Positions 23,769 to 33,413 are shown, counted from the stretch's first letter. The stretch is DNA of 64,000 nucleotides from Sinobacterium norvegicum (GCF_923077115.1 NZ_CAKLPX010000002.1:248001-312000), one strand, 5' to 3'. The notes: generated by a model not told the origin, from the sequence alone. Program-made: numbers and translations.

Positions 23769-26564
23769 ATGGCCGGGGCAAGGGACACCGCCCCGGTTTT
23801 TAATTTTAAAAAAAGGGTTTTATTGTTGAATACCGGGTGGGTGAAACGCAATCTAGCAGGGTTGATTATGCTTATGATGGCATTCAAACCTACGCTGTCG
23901 CCAGAGATTACTCGCCAACCGGAGCCGCAGAAGAAGGCGGCGAAAACAACGGTTGTTGCCGCTCCTGTGGTTGTTGAGACACCACCGCCTGCGGCCAAAC
24001 CTGTTGAAAAGAAAAAACCTATGATTGCGCGGCAATTGCCAGCCCCATTACCCGCGGTTAAAACCTCGCCCGCTCGCAGCGGTGTGCCCGCCGGCTTTGA
24101 GCACTTGATGGCCGAGCAGACCATACTGACAGACGTTTACTATGGCGGCCGTTATATTACCCAGACCCTGATTACTTATACCCCGACCCATATGCGCTTT
24201 GAAGATCCCGAGGGGGTGGCGGTGGTGTTGCCTGCGTTGCGGCAAAAACAGGCGGTGGTGACGGCATTATCGGGCCAGCTCAGTAACAACCTCAGTCTAA
24301 TCTGTCGCGAGCCTGGTCAGCAGGATTGTGGGGTGTTGCGTCCTGAGGTTGCTGGGGTGATATTTAATCCCGATAGCTTCCGTCTAGAGGTCTTTGTCAA
24401 TCAGCAGTATTTGACGGTTGCCCCGGTAGATCAACTCAAATACCTGCCCTCTTCGACGTCTAACGAATTGACTTTTATTCAGCAGTTGGGGGTGGAATAC
24501 TCCGGCAGTGATGAGGGTGACGATGTGTATAATATTCGCGGCAGCAGCTTGTTGGCGCTGCGTGAACACGCCTTGCGTAGCGAGTGGAACGTTACCGACG
24601 ACAGAGGCTTCGAAGTCGACACGCTGTACTGGCAGTATGACAAAAATGGTCAGACCTCCAGCGCCGGCTATCTGCGGGGTAGCAATAATAATCTAACATT
24701 CAGTTCCAGCAGTCAGCTGTTGGGTGGCCATTGGGGGTCGTCGAATCTGACTCGGATCGACAACGACGTACAGTCGAGCAATGACATTTTGATTTTTATG
24801 CCAGTGCGTGGCCGGGTAGAGGTTTATCGAGAGGGGCGGCTGATTTCATCGCAGATTCTCGATGTGGGTAATCATATGCTGGATACAGGTAACTTCCCCT
24901 CTGGTGGTTACAATATTGATATTGTTATTAAAGATGGCAGTAATGAGGTGAGTCGTGAGACCCGTTATTTCGTCAAGGATAACCGGCTGCCTCCCAAAGA
25001 CTCCCCCGAGTACTATATTGAGGTAGGGCAGTTGGTCAGCCACGATTATCAATACGAAGAGTCCTCAGCAAACGCGTCGATTAACACCAATGGCGAGGTC
25101 GATGGGCAGAACTCTGACGCGTTGCCGACCACTACTGATGGCGGCTGGCAGCTGCGCAGCGGTTATAATTACCGCCTCGCCGACCAGCTCGGTGTCGGTG
25201 TCGGCTTTGCCGCCGATGAGAGTAATATGCTGGTCGAACCGAGTTTTTTGTGGGTCGGACCCAATACCCGAGTATCAGCCTCTGTCATGGCCAGCCAGGA
25301 ACAGGACTATGGCTACGCCGTCGATGTGCAATGGAGTTATGATAAGTTCACTCTTAGCGCCAATAGCCGCGAACTCGATGCCAACCAGCAGCGGGTTGAC
25401 GACGAACTGAATAACACCGACCCCAATGCGGCGCAGCCGCTGCTGGGTAATTCTTATGTTCAACACGGTATGAATATAAACTATTTATTGCCGTTGGGCA
25501 GTGTCTCCTATAATTCCAGTTACTCTAAGCGCGAAGGCGATGTCAGTCGGATCAAGAGTCTGTCTTGGGGGGGAACATTGATAAATTCTGGCCGTAATAA
25601 TCTTAGCGGTAGCGTTAGTCTCAGCCGTGAGAACGACGACTATGCGCTGCTGTTTAGCCTTACCTACCAAATGAACAGCGAGCATTGGTCCAACAGTATA
25701 CGCCCCAATGTGGAGGCGACGCGCACGGAGCAGCCCGACGGTAGTATCGAGGAGGATCGTACTGAGCGGGTGACGTTGCAGTCACAGTGGTATGACCGGG
25801 ATATACTACCCGGCGATCTCGATGTCGATAATCAGCTCGATATCGGCAGTGGCGGTGACAGTATTCAGTCGGCGGTTAACTACCAGCATCGCTTAGTGGA
25901 CATGCGGGGCCAGGTATTACACAGCCGGGAATCTTCAGGTCGCAACGTTACCAGCTATTCGGCCGGTGTCGATACTGGCTTTGTACTGGGGGGGGATGCC
26001 AAGCCCAGTGTCGGTGGTAACAGCGGCAGAGAGGCGGCTATTGTGGTTGAGATCGACGGTAAAGCAAGCAGTAAAAGTTATTTCGATGTTGAAGTTAATG
26101 GTCAGCAGCGCGGCTATGTCGGTGTTGGCGAACGTACGGTCATCTCGGTCATGCCCTATGAAACCTACGATGTTCGCATCGTGCCGCGCGGTGAAAACCA
26201 GCTGGGCTACCGCGATAAAATAGAGACGGTGACGGTTTACCCCGGTAATGTGGTCGGCTTGGAGTGGCAGGCGGAGTCGCTGACCATTGTCTTTGGTCGG
26301 TTGATAGATGCCGACGGCGAGCCCTTGGCCAATGCCATTTTGCGTGAGGGAATGACAACGGCAAACAGCGATGCCTTTGGTTTGTTTCAACTGGAGGTGG
26401 CAGGTGATCAGCGGCAGTTATTGTTCGAGCATAAGCAGGGGTACTGTCAGGTGATCTTAAACAGCAATTACAGTGTGCAAAACGGCGTTGGTTTTTTAGG
26501 TGATGTCGCCTGTATGCCAATTGCGAAACAAGTCGGTGAGGCGATGGAGTCGGCAAATGAGTAA
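23769..26564 (+). CDS. Outer-membrane usher 2 (TcfC/CooC-like)
   Basis: A 931-aa usher paralogous to usher 1 along its whole conserved length (FEHLMAEQTILTDVYYGGRY, GRVEVYREGRLISSQILDVG, IVFGRLIDADGEPLANAIL). The N-terminus differs: a short hydrophobic segment (LAGLIMLMMAF) and then ~60 residues rich in Pro, Ala and Lys (VETPPPAAKPVEKKKP) before the usher core. The stretch around residues 425-450 is also longer than in usher 1. The ATG at 23769 lies 4 bp after pilin 3; it has only a weak ribosome-binding site, and starts at 23823 or 23868 remain possible. It overlaps the following tip gene by 8 bp. Confidence 0.8.
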   Translation: MAGARDTAPVFNFKKRVLLLNTGWVKRNLAGLIMLMMAFKPTLSPEITRQPEPQKKAAKTTVVAAPVVVETPPPAAKPVEKKKPMIARQLPAPLPAVKTSPARSGVPAGFEHLMAEQTILTDVYYGGRYITQTLITYTPTHMRFEDPEGVAVVLPALRQKQAVVTALSGQLSNNLSLICREPGQQDCGVLRPEVAGVIFNPDSFRLEVFVNQQYLTVAPVDQLKYLPSSTSNELTFIQQLGVEYSGSDEGDDVYNIRGSSLLALREHALRSEWNVTDDRGFEVDTLYWQYDKNGQTSSAGYLRGSNNNLTFSSSSQLLGGHWGSSNLTRIDNDVQSSNDILIFMPVRGRVEVYREGRLISSQILDVGNHMLDTGNFPSGGYNIDIVIKDGSNEVSRETRYFVKDNRLPPKDSPEYYIEVGQLVSHDYQYEESSANASINTNGEVDGQNSDALPTTTDGGWQLRSGYNYRLADQLGVGVGFAADESNMLVEPSFLWVGPNTRVSASVMASQEQDYGYAVDVQWSYDKFTLSANSRELDANQQRVDDELNNTDPNAAQPLLGNSYVQHGMNINYLLPLGSVSYNSSYSKREGDVSRIKSLSWGGTLINSGRNNLSGSVSLSRENDDYALLFSLTYQMNSEHWSNSIRPNVEATRTEQPDGSIEEDRTERVTLQSQWYDRDILPGDLDVDNQLDIGSGGDSIQSAVNYQHRLVDMRGQVLHSRESSGRNVTSYSAGVDTGFVLGGDAKPSVGGNSGREAAIVVEIDGKASSKSYFDVEVNGQQRGYVGVGERTVISVMPYETYDVRIVPRGENQLGYRDKIETVTVYPGNVVGLEWQAESLTIVFGRLIDADGEPLANAILREGMTTANSDAFGLFQLEVAGDQRQLLFEHKQGYCQVILNSNYSVQNGVGFLGDVACMPIAKQVGEAMESANE

Positions 26565-27510
26565 GGTGAAAAACGCAGTGTGGGCAGCCATTATGTTACT
26601 TAGCGTGCCAGCAATGGCGGAGGTTGCCATTGTAAATCCTCCGTCCACAATGGTGTTAAAGGGTTGGTCTGGCATTAGCGCCAGCAGCGATATTATCGCC
26701 GATGCTGATTTTTGTATTATTTCTACCGGCGAAGAATCGGGTGCTTTTAACGGTGATTATAGGGTCAAAGCCTTTCTTGCCAGCGAGCCAGGTGCGAGAG
26801 ATTTCTATTTGCGTGCCGAGGGCGCCAACATCTTTAAGTTACCCTTTAGTGTCTACTTTAAGCAGGGTGGTGGCTACGATGAGCTTTCCTACGATGATCG
26901 CTGGTCTGATCTTTATAATGAGGCCGATGGCTGTGGTAATGGCGGCGTCAGTCTGCGTTTGGCGGTGAGCCAGTCGGCTATCAAAGATGCACTGCCGGGT
27001 AACTATCGAGGCAACCTGATACTGGAGGCGAGGAACTTCAAATTTTTAGTGTTACCTGGCGAAAAAGAGTCGATTAATATTGCGCTGAATATCCCGCGAC
27101 TGGTGCAGATCAGCGATGTCAAAGACATGCGGTTAACCCCCGTGAACAATTCGATGACATTGCGTGACAGGCAAAACTTCTGTGTTTACAGCACCGGCGG
27201 CCATGACTTTTCAATCACAGCTTCCAGTTTACAGAACGGTTTTCAATTACAGCAACAAGGCAGCAGTAGTTGCAGCGGTAATCAGTGCATGGATTATCAG
27301 GTACAGGTCGATTATGTTGGTGATCAACAGGCCGACCCTGGTGAGCAGCTGCAGAATAATGTTGTCTCCAGCCACCGTTGGCCTGGGGCTAAGACAAAAT
27401 ATTGCCGTGACAAGGGTAATAATATGGCACTGACAATCAGTGCGGATCAAGCCAACGCGGCGCCGGGGGTTTACCGCGATACTTTAACCTTAACCGTCAG
27501 GCCGGATTAA
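26557..27510 (+). CDS. Two-domain minor pilin/tip protein 2
   Basis: A 317-aa exported protein, signal peptide MSKVKNAVWAAIMLLSVPAMA. It has the same two-domain layout as tip protein 1, with paired cysteines (DADFCIIST and EADGCGNGG; RQNFCVYSTGG and TKYCRDKGNN), an extra close pair (SSCSGNQCMD), and the ending GVYRDTLTLTVRPD. It shares motifs such as IPRLVQISDVKDMRLT with IPKQVKISGLEDLTLT of tip protein 1. I chose the ATG at 26557: GGAG is 7 nt upstream and it starts a signal peptide. It is convergent with the chaperone, with 13 bp between stops. Confidence 0.73.
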   Translation: MSKVKNAVWAAIMLLSVPAMAEVAIVNPPSTMVLKGWSGISASSDIIADADFCIISTGEESGAFNGDYRVKAFLASEPGARDFYLRAEGANIFKLPFSVYFKQGGGYDELSYDDRWSDLYNEADGCGNGGVSLRLAVSQSAIKDALPGNYRGNLILEARNFKFLVLPGEKESINIALNIPRLVQISDVKDMRLTPVNNSMTLRDRQNFCVYSTGGHDFSITASSLQNGFQLQQQGSSSCSGNQCMDYQVQVDYVGDQQADPGEQLQNNVVSSHRWPGAKTKYCRDKGNNMALTISADQANAAPGVYRDTLTLTVRPD

Positions 27511-27523
27511 CCACCGGGGGTGA

Positions 27524-28249
27524 CTAGCGTAAACTTTTGCCTTGCCGCTTTTGGGGATCGACCTGCTGGTAAAAAATTTCGCCGCCGACCGGGCTGACAA
27601 CCTGCCATTGGTTGCCAACGTATAAGCGCTGGGCACCGAGCTTGGTGCAGTCTTCGGCCTTAATGCTCTGGCCATCGGCGCAGTGCTGCACATCTTCTAT
27701 TTTAACCGCGCTATTGCCGGTGTTGCTAAAGCTGACTGTATCGCCTTGGCGGCTGACCTCTATCTGATAGTTTGGCTTGCTGGGACGCCTTAGAATCAAG
27801 GTCTCGTAAGCCACCATAATCTTCACTCCGGTGCTCTGCGACTCGCTCTCACCGGCCACAGGCTTGAAGGTGGCACGGTAGATACGATCGCTGTCGCCGG
27901 GACCTTTGATGTCGACGATGCGTACCTGTTTGCGGCTGCCGGGGGGGATAACAAACTTATTGGGGCTGATCAGCAGGCTGACGTCCTTGGGGTTTTCGAC
28001 ATAATTGCGCTGCTCGTCGGGCATGCCGGCACGGATGACTTCGTACAAGTCGACAGCGACATAGGCGTTTTCCGCCTTGTCATCATTGAGTACGATAATA
28101 TCAGTATACGGCTTTGCAGTAGGGTCTAAGTCAATGATAATACTGCTAAGGGCGATGCCGGCCATGGTGGTATGACTGATCAGGGCCGCAGCTGTTGCGA
28201 TCAGGCAGGTGTGAATAAATGTGCGCATAGAATAACAACCTTGATTCAT
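27524..28249 (-). CDS. Periplasmic pilus chaperone
   Basis: A 241-aa exported chaperone. The signal peptide ends near SHTTMAGIA. The first Ig-like domain has VVDLYEV-type strands and PGSRKQVRIVDIKG, the position of the conserved chaperone Arg/Lys region that anchors subunit C-termini. The second domain (IEVSRQGDTVSFSNTGNSAVKIEDVQHC) contains two cysteines. It is the only chaperone gene near two usher operons and is on the opposite strand, so it likely serves both. Its promoter is in the 123-bp gap shared with the AraC-type regulator. Confidence 0.76.
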   Translation of the reverse strand: MNQGCYSMRTFIHTCLIATAAALISHTTMAGIALSSIIIDLDPTAKPYTDIIVLNDDKAENAYVAVDLYEVIRAGMPDEQRNYVENPKDVSLLISPNKFVIPPGSRKQVRIVDIKGPGDSDRIYRATFKPVAGESESQSTGVKIMVAYETLILRRPSKPNYQIEVSRQGDTVSFSNTGNSAVKIEDVQHCADGQSIKAEDCTKLGAQRLYVGNQWQVVSPVGGEIFYQQVDPQKRQGKSLR

Positions 28250-28372
28250 TTTTTATTATTGTACCTTCTTTTTTATCGGCGCGACTACCGCTAAGATATC
28301 TGACAGATGGCATCAAGAGTGGTGCCGCAACCAGAAAAATAATAGCAGCCCAGCGGCAGAGAAGGGATCCTA

Positions 28373-29374
28373 TTGGATAGCGACGAGTTAGAAAAAAAAA
28401 TAGTACCATTGGCCCGGGCCGATATTGCGCTGGATATTATTACCATACTGCGGCAAATGGGTGAGGATGTTTATGGCATGGTCGAAGAGGCGGAATTTCC
28501 CCTCAGCGTCCTGGAAAGACAGCACACGGTTATTTCAGAGGAGGCCTGGCATCTGCTGCTGGCAGTGATCGGCCGCCGCATTGGCATATCTGGCTTCTCT
28601 ACCTTGAGTAAAATATTCTGCAATGAAGTCTATATCCCGCGCTTTATCGATGGCGGCCAGGGCTGTTTGACTCAGGTGCTGGAAGAGGTGCTAGACATAT
28701 CAAATTCACTCTCCGTCTATCAACGCGTAAAGCTGCGGCAGCTGGCGGGACATGTTTGGTTAGTGCAGGAAAAAAAGTACGTCAATAGCGAGACGCAGGT
28801 GTATGCGGAGCAGTTGGTGGTGACGTTCTTGATCGAGCTTATCCGTATCTTGTCGGATAATAACCGCTGGAATCCCGGTGCTATATCGATGCAATGCAGT
28901 GACGTATCCGACAGTTTTTCTTCCTTTTTTTCCGGCAGTAAAATTTTCTGCAGTCGTTCTGTGACAGCGATACAGATACCAACAGACCTTGTCATGGCCA
29001 ATGTCACGCTGCTGGGAAGCCGAGAATGGTTGATCGATCGCGCCCGCATTCGCACCGAAGGCTTTGTTGCTAATTTTCGTTTGGCGCTGAAGCCCTTTGT
29101 TGGCGCCGGACGGTTCTCGATTAAGCAGGCGGCACCATTGGTCGGCCTCAGTGTGCGCTCACTGCAGCGTAAGCTTGATGCTGAGGGCGTCAGTTACAGC
29201 ACTATTGTCGAAGAGCTCTTGAGGGAGCAAATGAAAATGCAGGTCGGAGAAACCGAGAGAACCTTTACCGAAATATCGATGTTGATGGGTTATTCCGATG
29301 GCGCCCACTTCAGCCGAGCCTTTAAAAAACTGATGGGTTTAACGCCTAAGCAATACCGAGCACAACAGCACTAA
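28373..29374 (+). CDS. AraC-family transcriptional regulator
   Basis: A 333-aa regulator. Residues ~15-210 fit the AraC-type N-terminal ligand-binding domain of the OruR/ArgR-like group (VIGRRIGISGFSTL). Residues ~240-330 are the double helix-turn-helix: FSIKQAAPLVGLSVRSLQRKL and FTEISMLMGYSDGAHFSRAFKK, ending LTPKQYRAQQ. It begins with TTG, with GAAGGGA upstream. It is divergent from the pilus chaperone, so a role in pilus regulation is likely; the CTTGTCA-N5-TGGCAAG elements are candidate sites. The inducer is unknown. Confidence 0.84.
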   Translation: MDSDELEKKIVPLARADIALDIITILRQMGEDVYGMVEEAEFPLSVLERQHTVISEEAWHLLLAVIGRRIGISGFSTLSKIFCNEVYIPRFIDGGQGCLTQVLEEVLDISNSLSVYQRVKLRQLAGHVWLVQEKKYVNSETQVYAEQLVVTFLIELIRILSDNNRWNPGAISMQCSDVSDSFSSFFSGSKIFCSRSVTAIQIPTDLVMANVTLLGSREWLIDRARIRTEGFVANFRLALKPFVGAGRFSIKQAAPLVGLSVRSLQRKLDAEGVSYSTIVEELLREQMKMQVGETERTFTEISMLMGYSDGAHFSRAFKKLMGLTPKQYRAQQH

Positions 29375-29649
29375 ATCCTAGCGATTGGCAGAAAGTGGCA
29401 AGGATAGTCAGTGAGTTAGGTTGGGGCAGGCCACCGTCGATAATTGCAAGCTATTGAACGTTAATGTTTTTGTTCGGTGTGTTAGCGCAGGTTTTTGGTC
29501 GTAGTAATGTCCGCCGGCGGTTTTAAACACGGCAAGAAGGCTTTGCCGGATAAGCTTTAATCGACTAATATCTTTACTGAAATCAAATGAATAGCCTGCG
29601 TGCATGCAGTATATTGAATGGTGAGTTTAAACGGAATAGGTAGAGCATC

Positions 29650-30216
29650 ATGAAAAAAATAATATCCGCGCTGTCAATCGCTACAGCCGCTTTCAGCATC
29701 AATGCACAGGCACAAGATGCTGCGGGTGCTCAGTTCTCATTTTTGAACGGCTATAACGCCCCCAATACCACGACGGTCAAAGGTATTCGTCTTTCTATCT
29801 TTCACGGCAAATCCGGTGATGTCAGTGGCGCCGATTTCTCATTACTGGGTATGTCTGAGGTCGATAATCTGAACGGGGTTCATATCCCGTTATTTATTGG
29901 TGCTAACCGAGTACACAATAGTATGACCGGTGCGGCCTTCGGACTTTTTAACTGGCACGAAGGCCAGGACGTCGGTGCTAATATTGCCTTCGTTAACATG
30001 ACGAATAATGTCAAGGGCGCCAACCTCGGTGCGGTTAACATTGCCAAAGGTAATACCATGGCTGATATCAGTGTGGTTAACCTGTCGGCCTCGTCTAACT
30101 TCCAACTCGGTATCTTCAATAAGACCGATGCCATTAAGGGTGTGCAGATCGGTTTGATCAACTGCGCCGATAACGGCTTCCTGCCGTGTTTCCCCTTTGT
30201 AAACTTCGCTAAGTAA
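29650..30216 (+). CDS. VC2662-type exported repeat protein
   Basis: A 188-aa exported protein (signal peptide ending NAQAQDA). It is built of short repeats with hydrophobic-Asn/Gly periodicity: GIRLSIFHGKSGDVSGADFSLLG, AAFGLFNWHEGQDVGANIAFVN, GANLGAVNIAKGN, QIGLINCADNGFLPCFPFVNF. This fits what I remember of the Vibrio VC2662 family and related surface-repeat proteins, which are predicted to form a beta-helix or barrel-like surface. Function unknown. It has its own promoter region (275 bp upstream without other genes) and is separate from the MscS gene by 97 bp. Confidence 0.68.
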   Translation: MKKIISALSIATAAFSINAQAQDAAGAQFSFLNGYNAPNTTTVKGIRLSIFHGKSGDVSGADFSLLGMSEVDNLNGVHIPLFIGANRVHNSMTGAAFGLFNWHEGQDVGANIAFVNMTNNVKGANLGAVNIAKGNTMADISVVNLSASSNFQLGIFNKTDAIKGVQIGLINCADNGFLPCFPFVNFAK

Positions 30217-30313
30217 TTCTTCTGCCCGCCACCGACCTACATTTATGTAGGTCGAGTGTCTAAACTTGACCCATTACCACGCCATAATAATCGGTTGATT
30301 GAAAGGACTCCAT

Positions 30314-31966
30314 ATGCAAAAAATACTAACCCTGCTGTCGTTGTTTGTCTGGTTGGCAGCACTGCCAATGGTAAGCCAAGCCAACGAGCCGTTAACCTCT
30401 GAACAGCTGATTCAAAAAATTGAAAAAACCCAGCGAAAAATTGACCGCTATAAGGCCGCCTATAAAACGGCCAGTGAGGAAGATAAGCAGTTATTAATTT
30501 TGCAGTTTCTAAAGCGCGAACAACAGTTGCGGGAAAATCTCGGCCTGTTGGTTGGCAAGGTCATCGCCGGAGACAGTGATTATAAGAAGCAGGCACTGGC
30601 CATTGTCACGGAGCAGTCAGAGGTTATCGCAGAAGAAATCCTGGTGATTGACTCAGCAGTGGGTAAGGCGACAGAGAAGCAGGCGGCAGCCGAAACGGTA
30701 ATCGATATCATGGCGGTGAATCAGAAAATCGACCAAACCAACGTATTACTCGATGACTATCTCAACGCTTTCTATGTCAATACACAACAGCTGGAACAGC
30801 TGGGTGCGACGGCAGAATCGCAAATCCAGTCAAAGAAACTCGATAAATTATTAAACCATTATGCACACAAGGCTGAGGGGCAGTTAGAGCTGGCGAAGAT
30901 GTCGCTGGATAATGTCTCAGATTTATTACTCTATGCGCCGGATGATACTAAGGCTGAACTGGTGTCGAAGAAAAATATTCTGGCCCATAAAACGAAAAAT
31001 ATAGCGGCCTCAATGTCACGGCGCATTGCCTTAATGGATGTTCGAGGCTTGGACACCGCCAGTTTCCACGTTATTTTACTCGGTGTCACCGGCCAGGTCT
31101 CGGGTGATATTTTTAACGGTGAGGTGTTTATGGATATTGCCTCTAGAGCGACTGAGGCTTTGAATAATTGGTTTATGCACAATGGCATTGATCTAACCTG
31201 GAAACTGCTGTTATTTGTCGCCATTATCGCGGCTTTTAAGGCGCTGTCGAAGGTTGCCGTCAGAGTGGTTGAAACGGCATTGATGAAGTCGAAGTTGAAT
31301 ATATCGGCGCTGCTGCGTGATTTCTTTGTCTCGATGACCTCCAAGGTGGTGATGGTGATCGGTGTGTTAATCGCCTTCTCGCAGCTTGGCATTCAGATCA
31401 CACCGCTGTTGGCGGGTTTGGGTATGGCCGGTGTCGTCATCGGCTTTGCCCTGCAGGACACGCTGTCGAATTTTGCCTCTGGCATGATGATATTGCTCTA
31501 TCGCCCATTCGATGTTGGTGATTTGATCGAGGCCGCGGGGGTAACGGGTTTGGTATCTAACCTGACCCTGGTGTCGACGACTGTTCTTACCCTCGACAAC
31601 CAGAGTTTGGTGGTGCCGAACTCAAAAATATGGGGCGATGTTATTCGCAATGTTACGGATCAAAAGCAACGCCGGGTCGATATGGTCTTCGGTATTGGTT
31701 ACAGCGACGATATTCCCAAGGCTGAACAGGTGTTGATGGAAATACTAACCTCCCACAAAATGGTCTTACCTGAGCCTGAGCCTAACGTGAAGCTCCACAC
31801 CTTGAACGAGTCATCGGTCGATTTTATTGTTCGCCCCTGGGTGAAGACTGAGGATTACTGGGATGTGTACTGGGATGTTACCCGCGAGGTGAAGCAACGC
31901 TTCGATGCCGAGAATATTTCGATTCCGTTCCCGCAGCGCGATGTGCATTTTTATAAAACCGAATAA
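30314..31966 (+). CDS. MscS-family mechanosensitive channel with periplasmic domain
   Basis: A 550-aa inner-membrane protein. A cleavable signal (MQKILTLLSLFVWLAALPMVSQA) is followed by a ~240-aa helical periplasmic domain with coiled-coil character. Transmembrane helices lie at ~290-380, including the pore helix region GLGMAGVVIGFALQDTLSNF, then the MscS beta domain (YRPFDVGDLIEAAGVTGLVSNL, LVVPNSKIWGDVIRN) and a C-terminal alpha/beta part ending IPFPQRDVHF. Such channels release osmolytes on hypo-osmotic shock. I chose the ATG at 30314 (AGGA 7-10 nt upstream) over an in-frame TTG at 30299. Confidence 0.87.
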   Translation: MQKILTLLSLFVWLAALPMVSQANEPLTSEQLIQKIEKTQRKIDRYKAAYKTASEEDKQLLILQFLKREQQLRENLGLLVGKVIAGDSDYKKQALAIVTEQSEVIAEEILVIDSAVGKATEKQAAAETVIDIMAVNQKIDQTNVLLDDYLNAFYVNTQQLEQLGATAESQIQSKKLDKLLNHYAHKAEGQLELAKMSLDNVSDLLLYAPDDTKAELVSKKNILAHKTKNIAASMSRRIALMDVRGLDTASFHVILLGVTGQVSGDIFNGEVFMDIASRATEALNNWFMHNGIDLTWKLLLFVAIIAAFKALSKVAVRVVETALMKSKLNISALLRDFFVSMTSKVVMVIGVLIAFSQLGIQITPLLAGLGMAGVVIGFALQDTLSNFASGMMILLYRPFDVGDLIEAAGVTGLVSNLTLVSTTVLTLDNQSLVVPNSKIWGDVIRNVTDQKQRRVDMVFGIGYSDDIPKAEQVLMEILTSHKMVLPEPEPNVKLHTLNESSVDFIVRPWVKTEDYWDVYWDVTREVKQRFDAENISIPFPQRDVHFYKTE

Positions 31967-31983
31967 TCCACTGGCTTACACAC

Positions 31984-32014
31984 AAAAAAGGCGGATATTA
32001 TATCCGCCTTTTTT
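31984..32014 (+). terminator. Terminator after MscS-type gene
   Basis: GGCGGATA-TTA-TATCCGCC 8-bp stem with A6 before and T6 after; could also act leftward. Confidence 0.88.
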
Positions 32015-32052
32015 ATTGCCTGAGATTCAGTGTCTGAACTGTTCTATCAATG

Positions 32053-32079
32053 TTATCGGTTGATAAGCTCGCCGGCGTA
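32053..32079 (-). repeat. Displaced copy of the LLM gene 3' end
   Basis: These 27 bp repeat the last 27 bp of the LLM gene (32094-32120), stop codon included, with three mismatches. On the minus strand both read as YAGE(F/L)INR-stop. A short direct duplication or the tail of a lost tandem copy. Confidence 0.6.
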
Positions 32080-32093
32080 GCTCAGTTCAACGT

Positions 32094-32960
32094 TTATCGA
32101 TTGATAAACTCCCCGGCGTACCACTGCAGCATGGCGATTTTTTCCTCGAGGGATTTGTCGGCCTCCATTTCGTAGACGTTGCGAAAACCGATGACCACAT
32201 CGGTGACGCCAATCGACTCTAATTTGGCAATGCCCTCTTTGGTAAAGGCGTCTTTGCCGGTAGTCCATATCTGGAAGGGCTTGTTATCGGTGCCGTATTC
32301 CTTGCGCAGCTCGTTGATCTTGGCAATATGGTCGGCTAATTCTTCGAGGTCGGCACCGGCGCACATCCAGCCGTCGCCAATGCGGGCGGCACGCTTGAGG
32401 GCGGGTACCGAATGGCCGCCAATAAGAATAGGCGTTGGCTTGGCCGGGACGGGTGACATCTTGTTCGCCGGCATGGTGTGGCAGTCGCCATCGAAGCCAA
32501 AGTATTCGCCGGTTTCTAAGCCACGCAATATGGCTACCTGTTCATCCAGGCGCTTGCCGCGTTTCTCCCAGGGCACGCCAGTCACGGCGAAATCTTCTTC
32601 CCAGGGGCTGATGCCGACGCCAAAATGAAAACGGTTGCCATTGAGCGCCTGTAAACTTTGCACCTGTTTAGCAACGATAGGCGCCTGTCGCACAGCGAGT
32701 TTATAGACAAAGGTGGCAAACTCGATGGTCTGGGTAACGGCTGCCATATGGGTGACCGCGACGAGCGACTCGATAAACGGCACCGACTCTAAAAACTCGC
32801 GGCTACCATCGCCGTTATAAGGATATTTTGAACTGGCCTCTTCGGGGTAGCAAATACTGTCGGGTACGGTGATGCTGTCAAAACCTGCCGCCTCTGCGGC
32901 TTGCGCCATCGGGGTGTAGTGGCTGGGTTCGCACATACTGATTTGTAAGCTGAATCGCAT
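32094..32960 (-). CDS. LLM-class (luciferase-like) flavin/F420 oxidoreductase
   Basis: A 288-aa TIM-barrel oxidoreductase of the bacterial luciferase superfamily. It starts MRFSLQISMCEPSHY and has AAEAAGFDSITVPDSICYP, a long HFGVGISPWEEDFAVTGVPWEKRGKRLDEQ block and PTPILIGGHSVPALKRAARIGDGW, which are conserved in the F420-type TIGR-family members. Substrate unknown. Whether it uses FMN or coenzyme F420 is not decided by sequence alone. The next gene leftward-transcribed upstream is a glyoxalase-fold protein, and a deazaflavin-type reductase gene lies at 35262. Confidence 0.82.
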   Translation of the reverse strand: MRFSLQISMCEPSHYTPMAQAAEAAGFDSITVPDSICYPEEASSKYPYNGDGSREFLESVPFIESLVAVTHMAAVTQTIEFATFVYKLAVRQAPIVAKQVQSLQALNGNRFHFGVGISPWEEDFAVTGVPWEKRGKRLDEQVAILRGLETGEYFGFDGDCHTMPANKMSPVPAKPTPILIGGHSVPALKRAARIGDGWMCAGADLEELADHIAKINELRKEYGTDNKPFQIWTTGKDAFTKEGIAKLESIGVTDVVIGFRNVYEMEADKSLEEKIAMLQWYAGEFINR

Positions 32961-33035
32961 GATAACCTCTATTATTATTGATGTTGGTTGTTTAAATCAC
33001 TGCCGATTTTTGTCGAGCTTGGCTGTGGTCGTCAT

Positions 33036-33413
33036 CTAGTGGCGCTGTAGGATTTCGACTAAGTAGCCGTCTGGGTCTTTAACAAAGCCCATGGTGACCT
33101 TCCACTCGTCGAGCACAATCGGCGTTTGCACCGACTCACAGCCGTAGTCGACGGCTTTCTGGTACAGCGCCGCACAATCATCGGTAAACATATACAGCTT
33201 CCAAAAGGCATTGCTGTGCTCGATAGGGCCAGTCTGTTCGAGTTGTTTAGAGATCTGGATCTTGGCGATACCGTCGTCGCCGACTAATACCGCCTCGTCG
33301 ACGCCGGGAATTTGAATACGGTGCTCGACCGTTAGGCCGAGGATGTCCGAGTAGAACTCAATTGATTTCTCCAGATCGCTGACATTTATACAAAATTGAC
33401 CGACACTTACCAT
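33036..33413 (-). CDS. VOC/glyoxalase-fold protein
   Basis: A 125-aa protein with the paired beta-alpha-beta-beta-beta units of the vicinal oxygen chelate fold: MVSVGQFCINVSDLEKSIEFYSDILGL, then KDPDGYLVEILQRH, the usual end with the metal-ligand Glu. It could be a glyoxalase-like isomerase, dioxygenase or a binding protein. I took the ATG at 33413 because AAGGT is 7 nt upstream; an earlier in-frame ATG at 33440 lacks one. It lies 75 bp before the LLM gene on the same strand, probably in one operon. Confidence 0.78.
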   Translation of the reverse strand: MVSVGQFCINVSDLEKSIEFYSDILGLTVEHRIQIPGVDEAVLVGDDGIAKIQISKQLEQTGPIEHSNAFWKLYMFTDDCAALYQKAVDYGCESVQTPIVLDEWKVTMGFVKDPDGYLVEILQRH

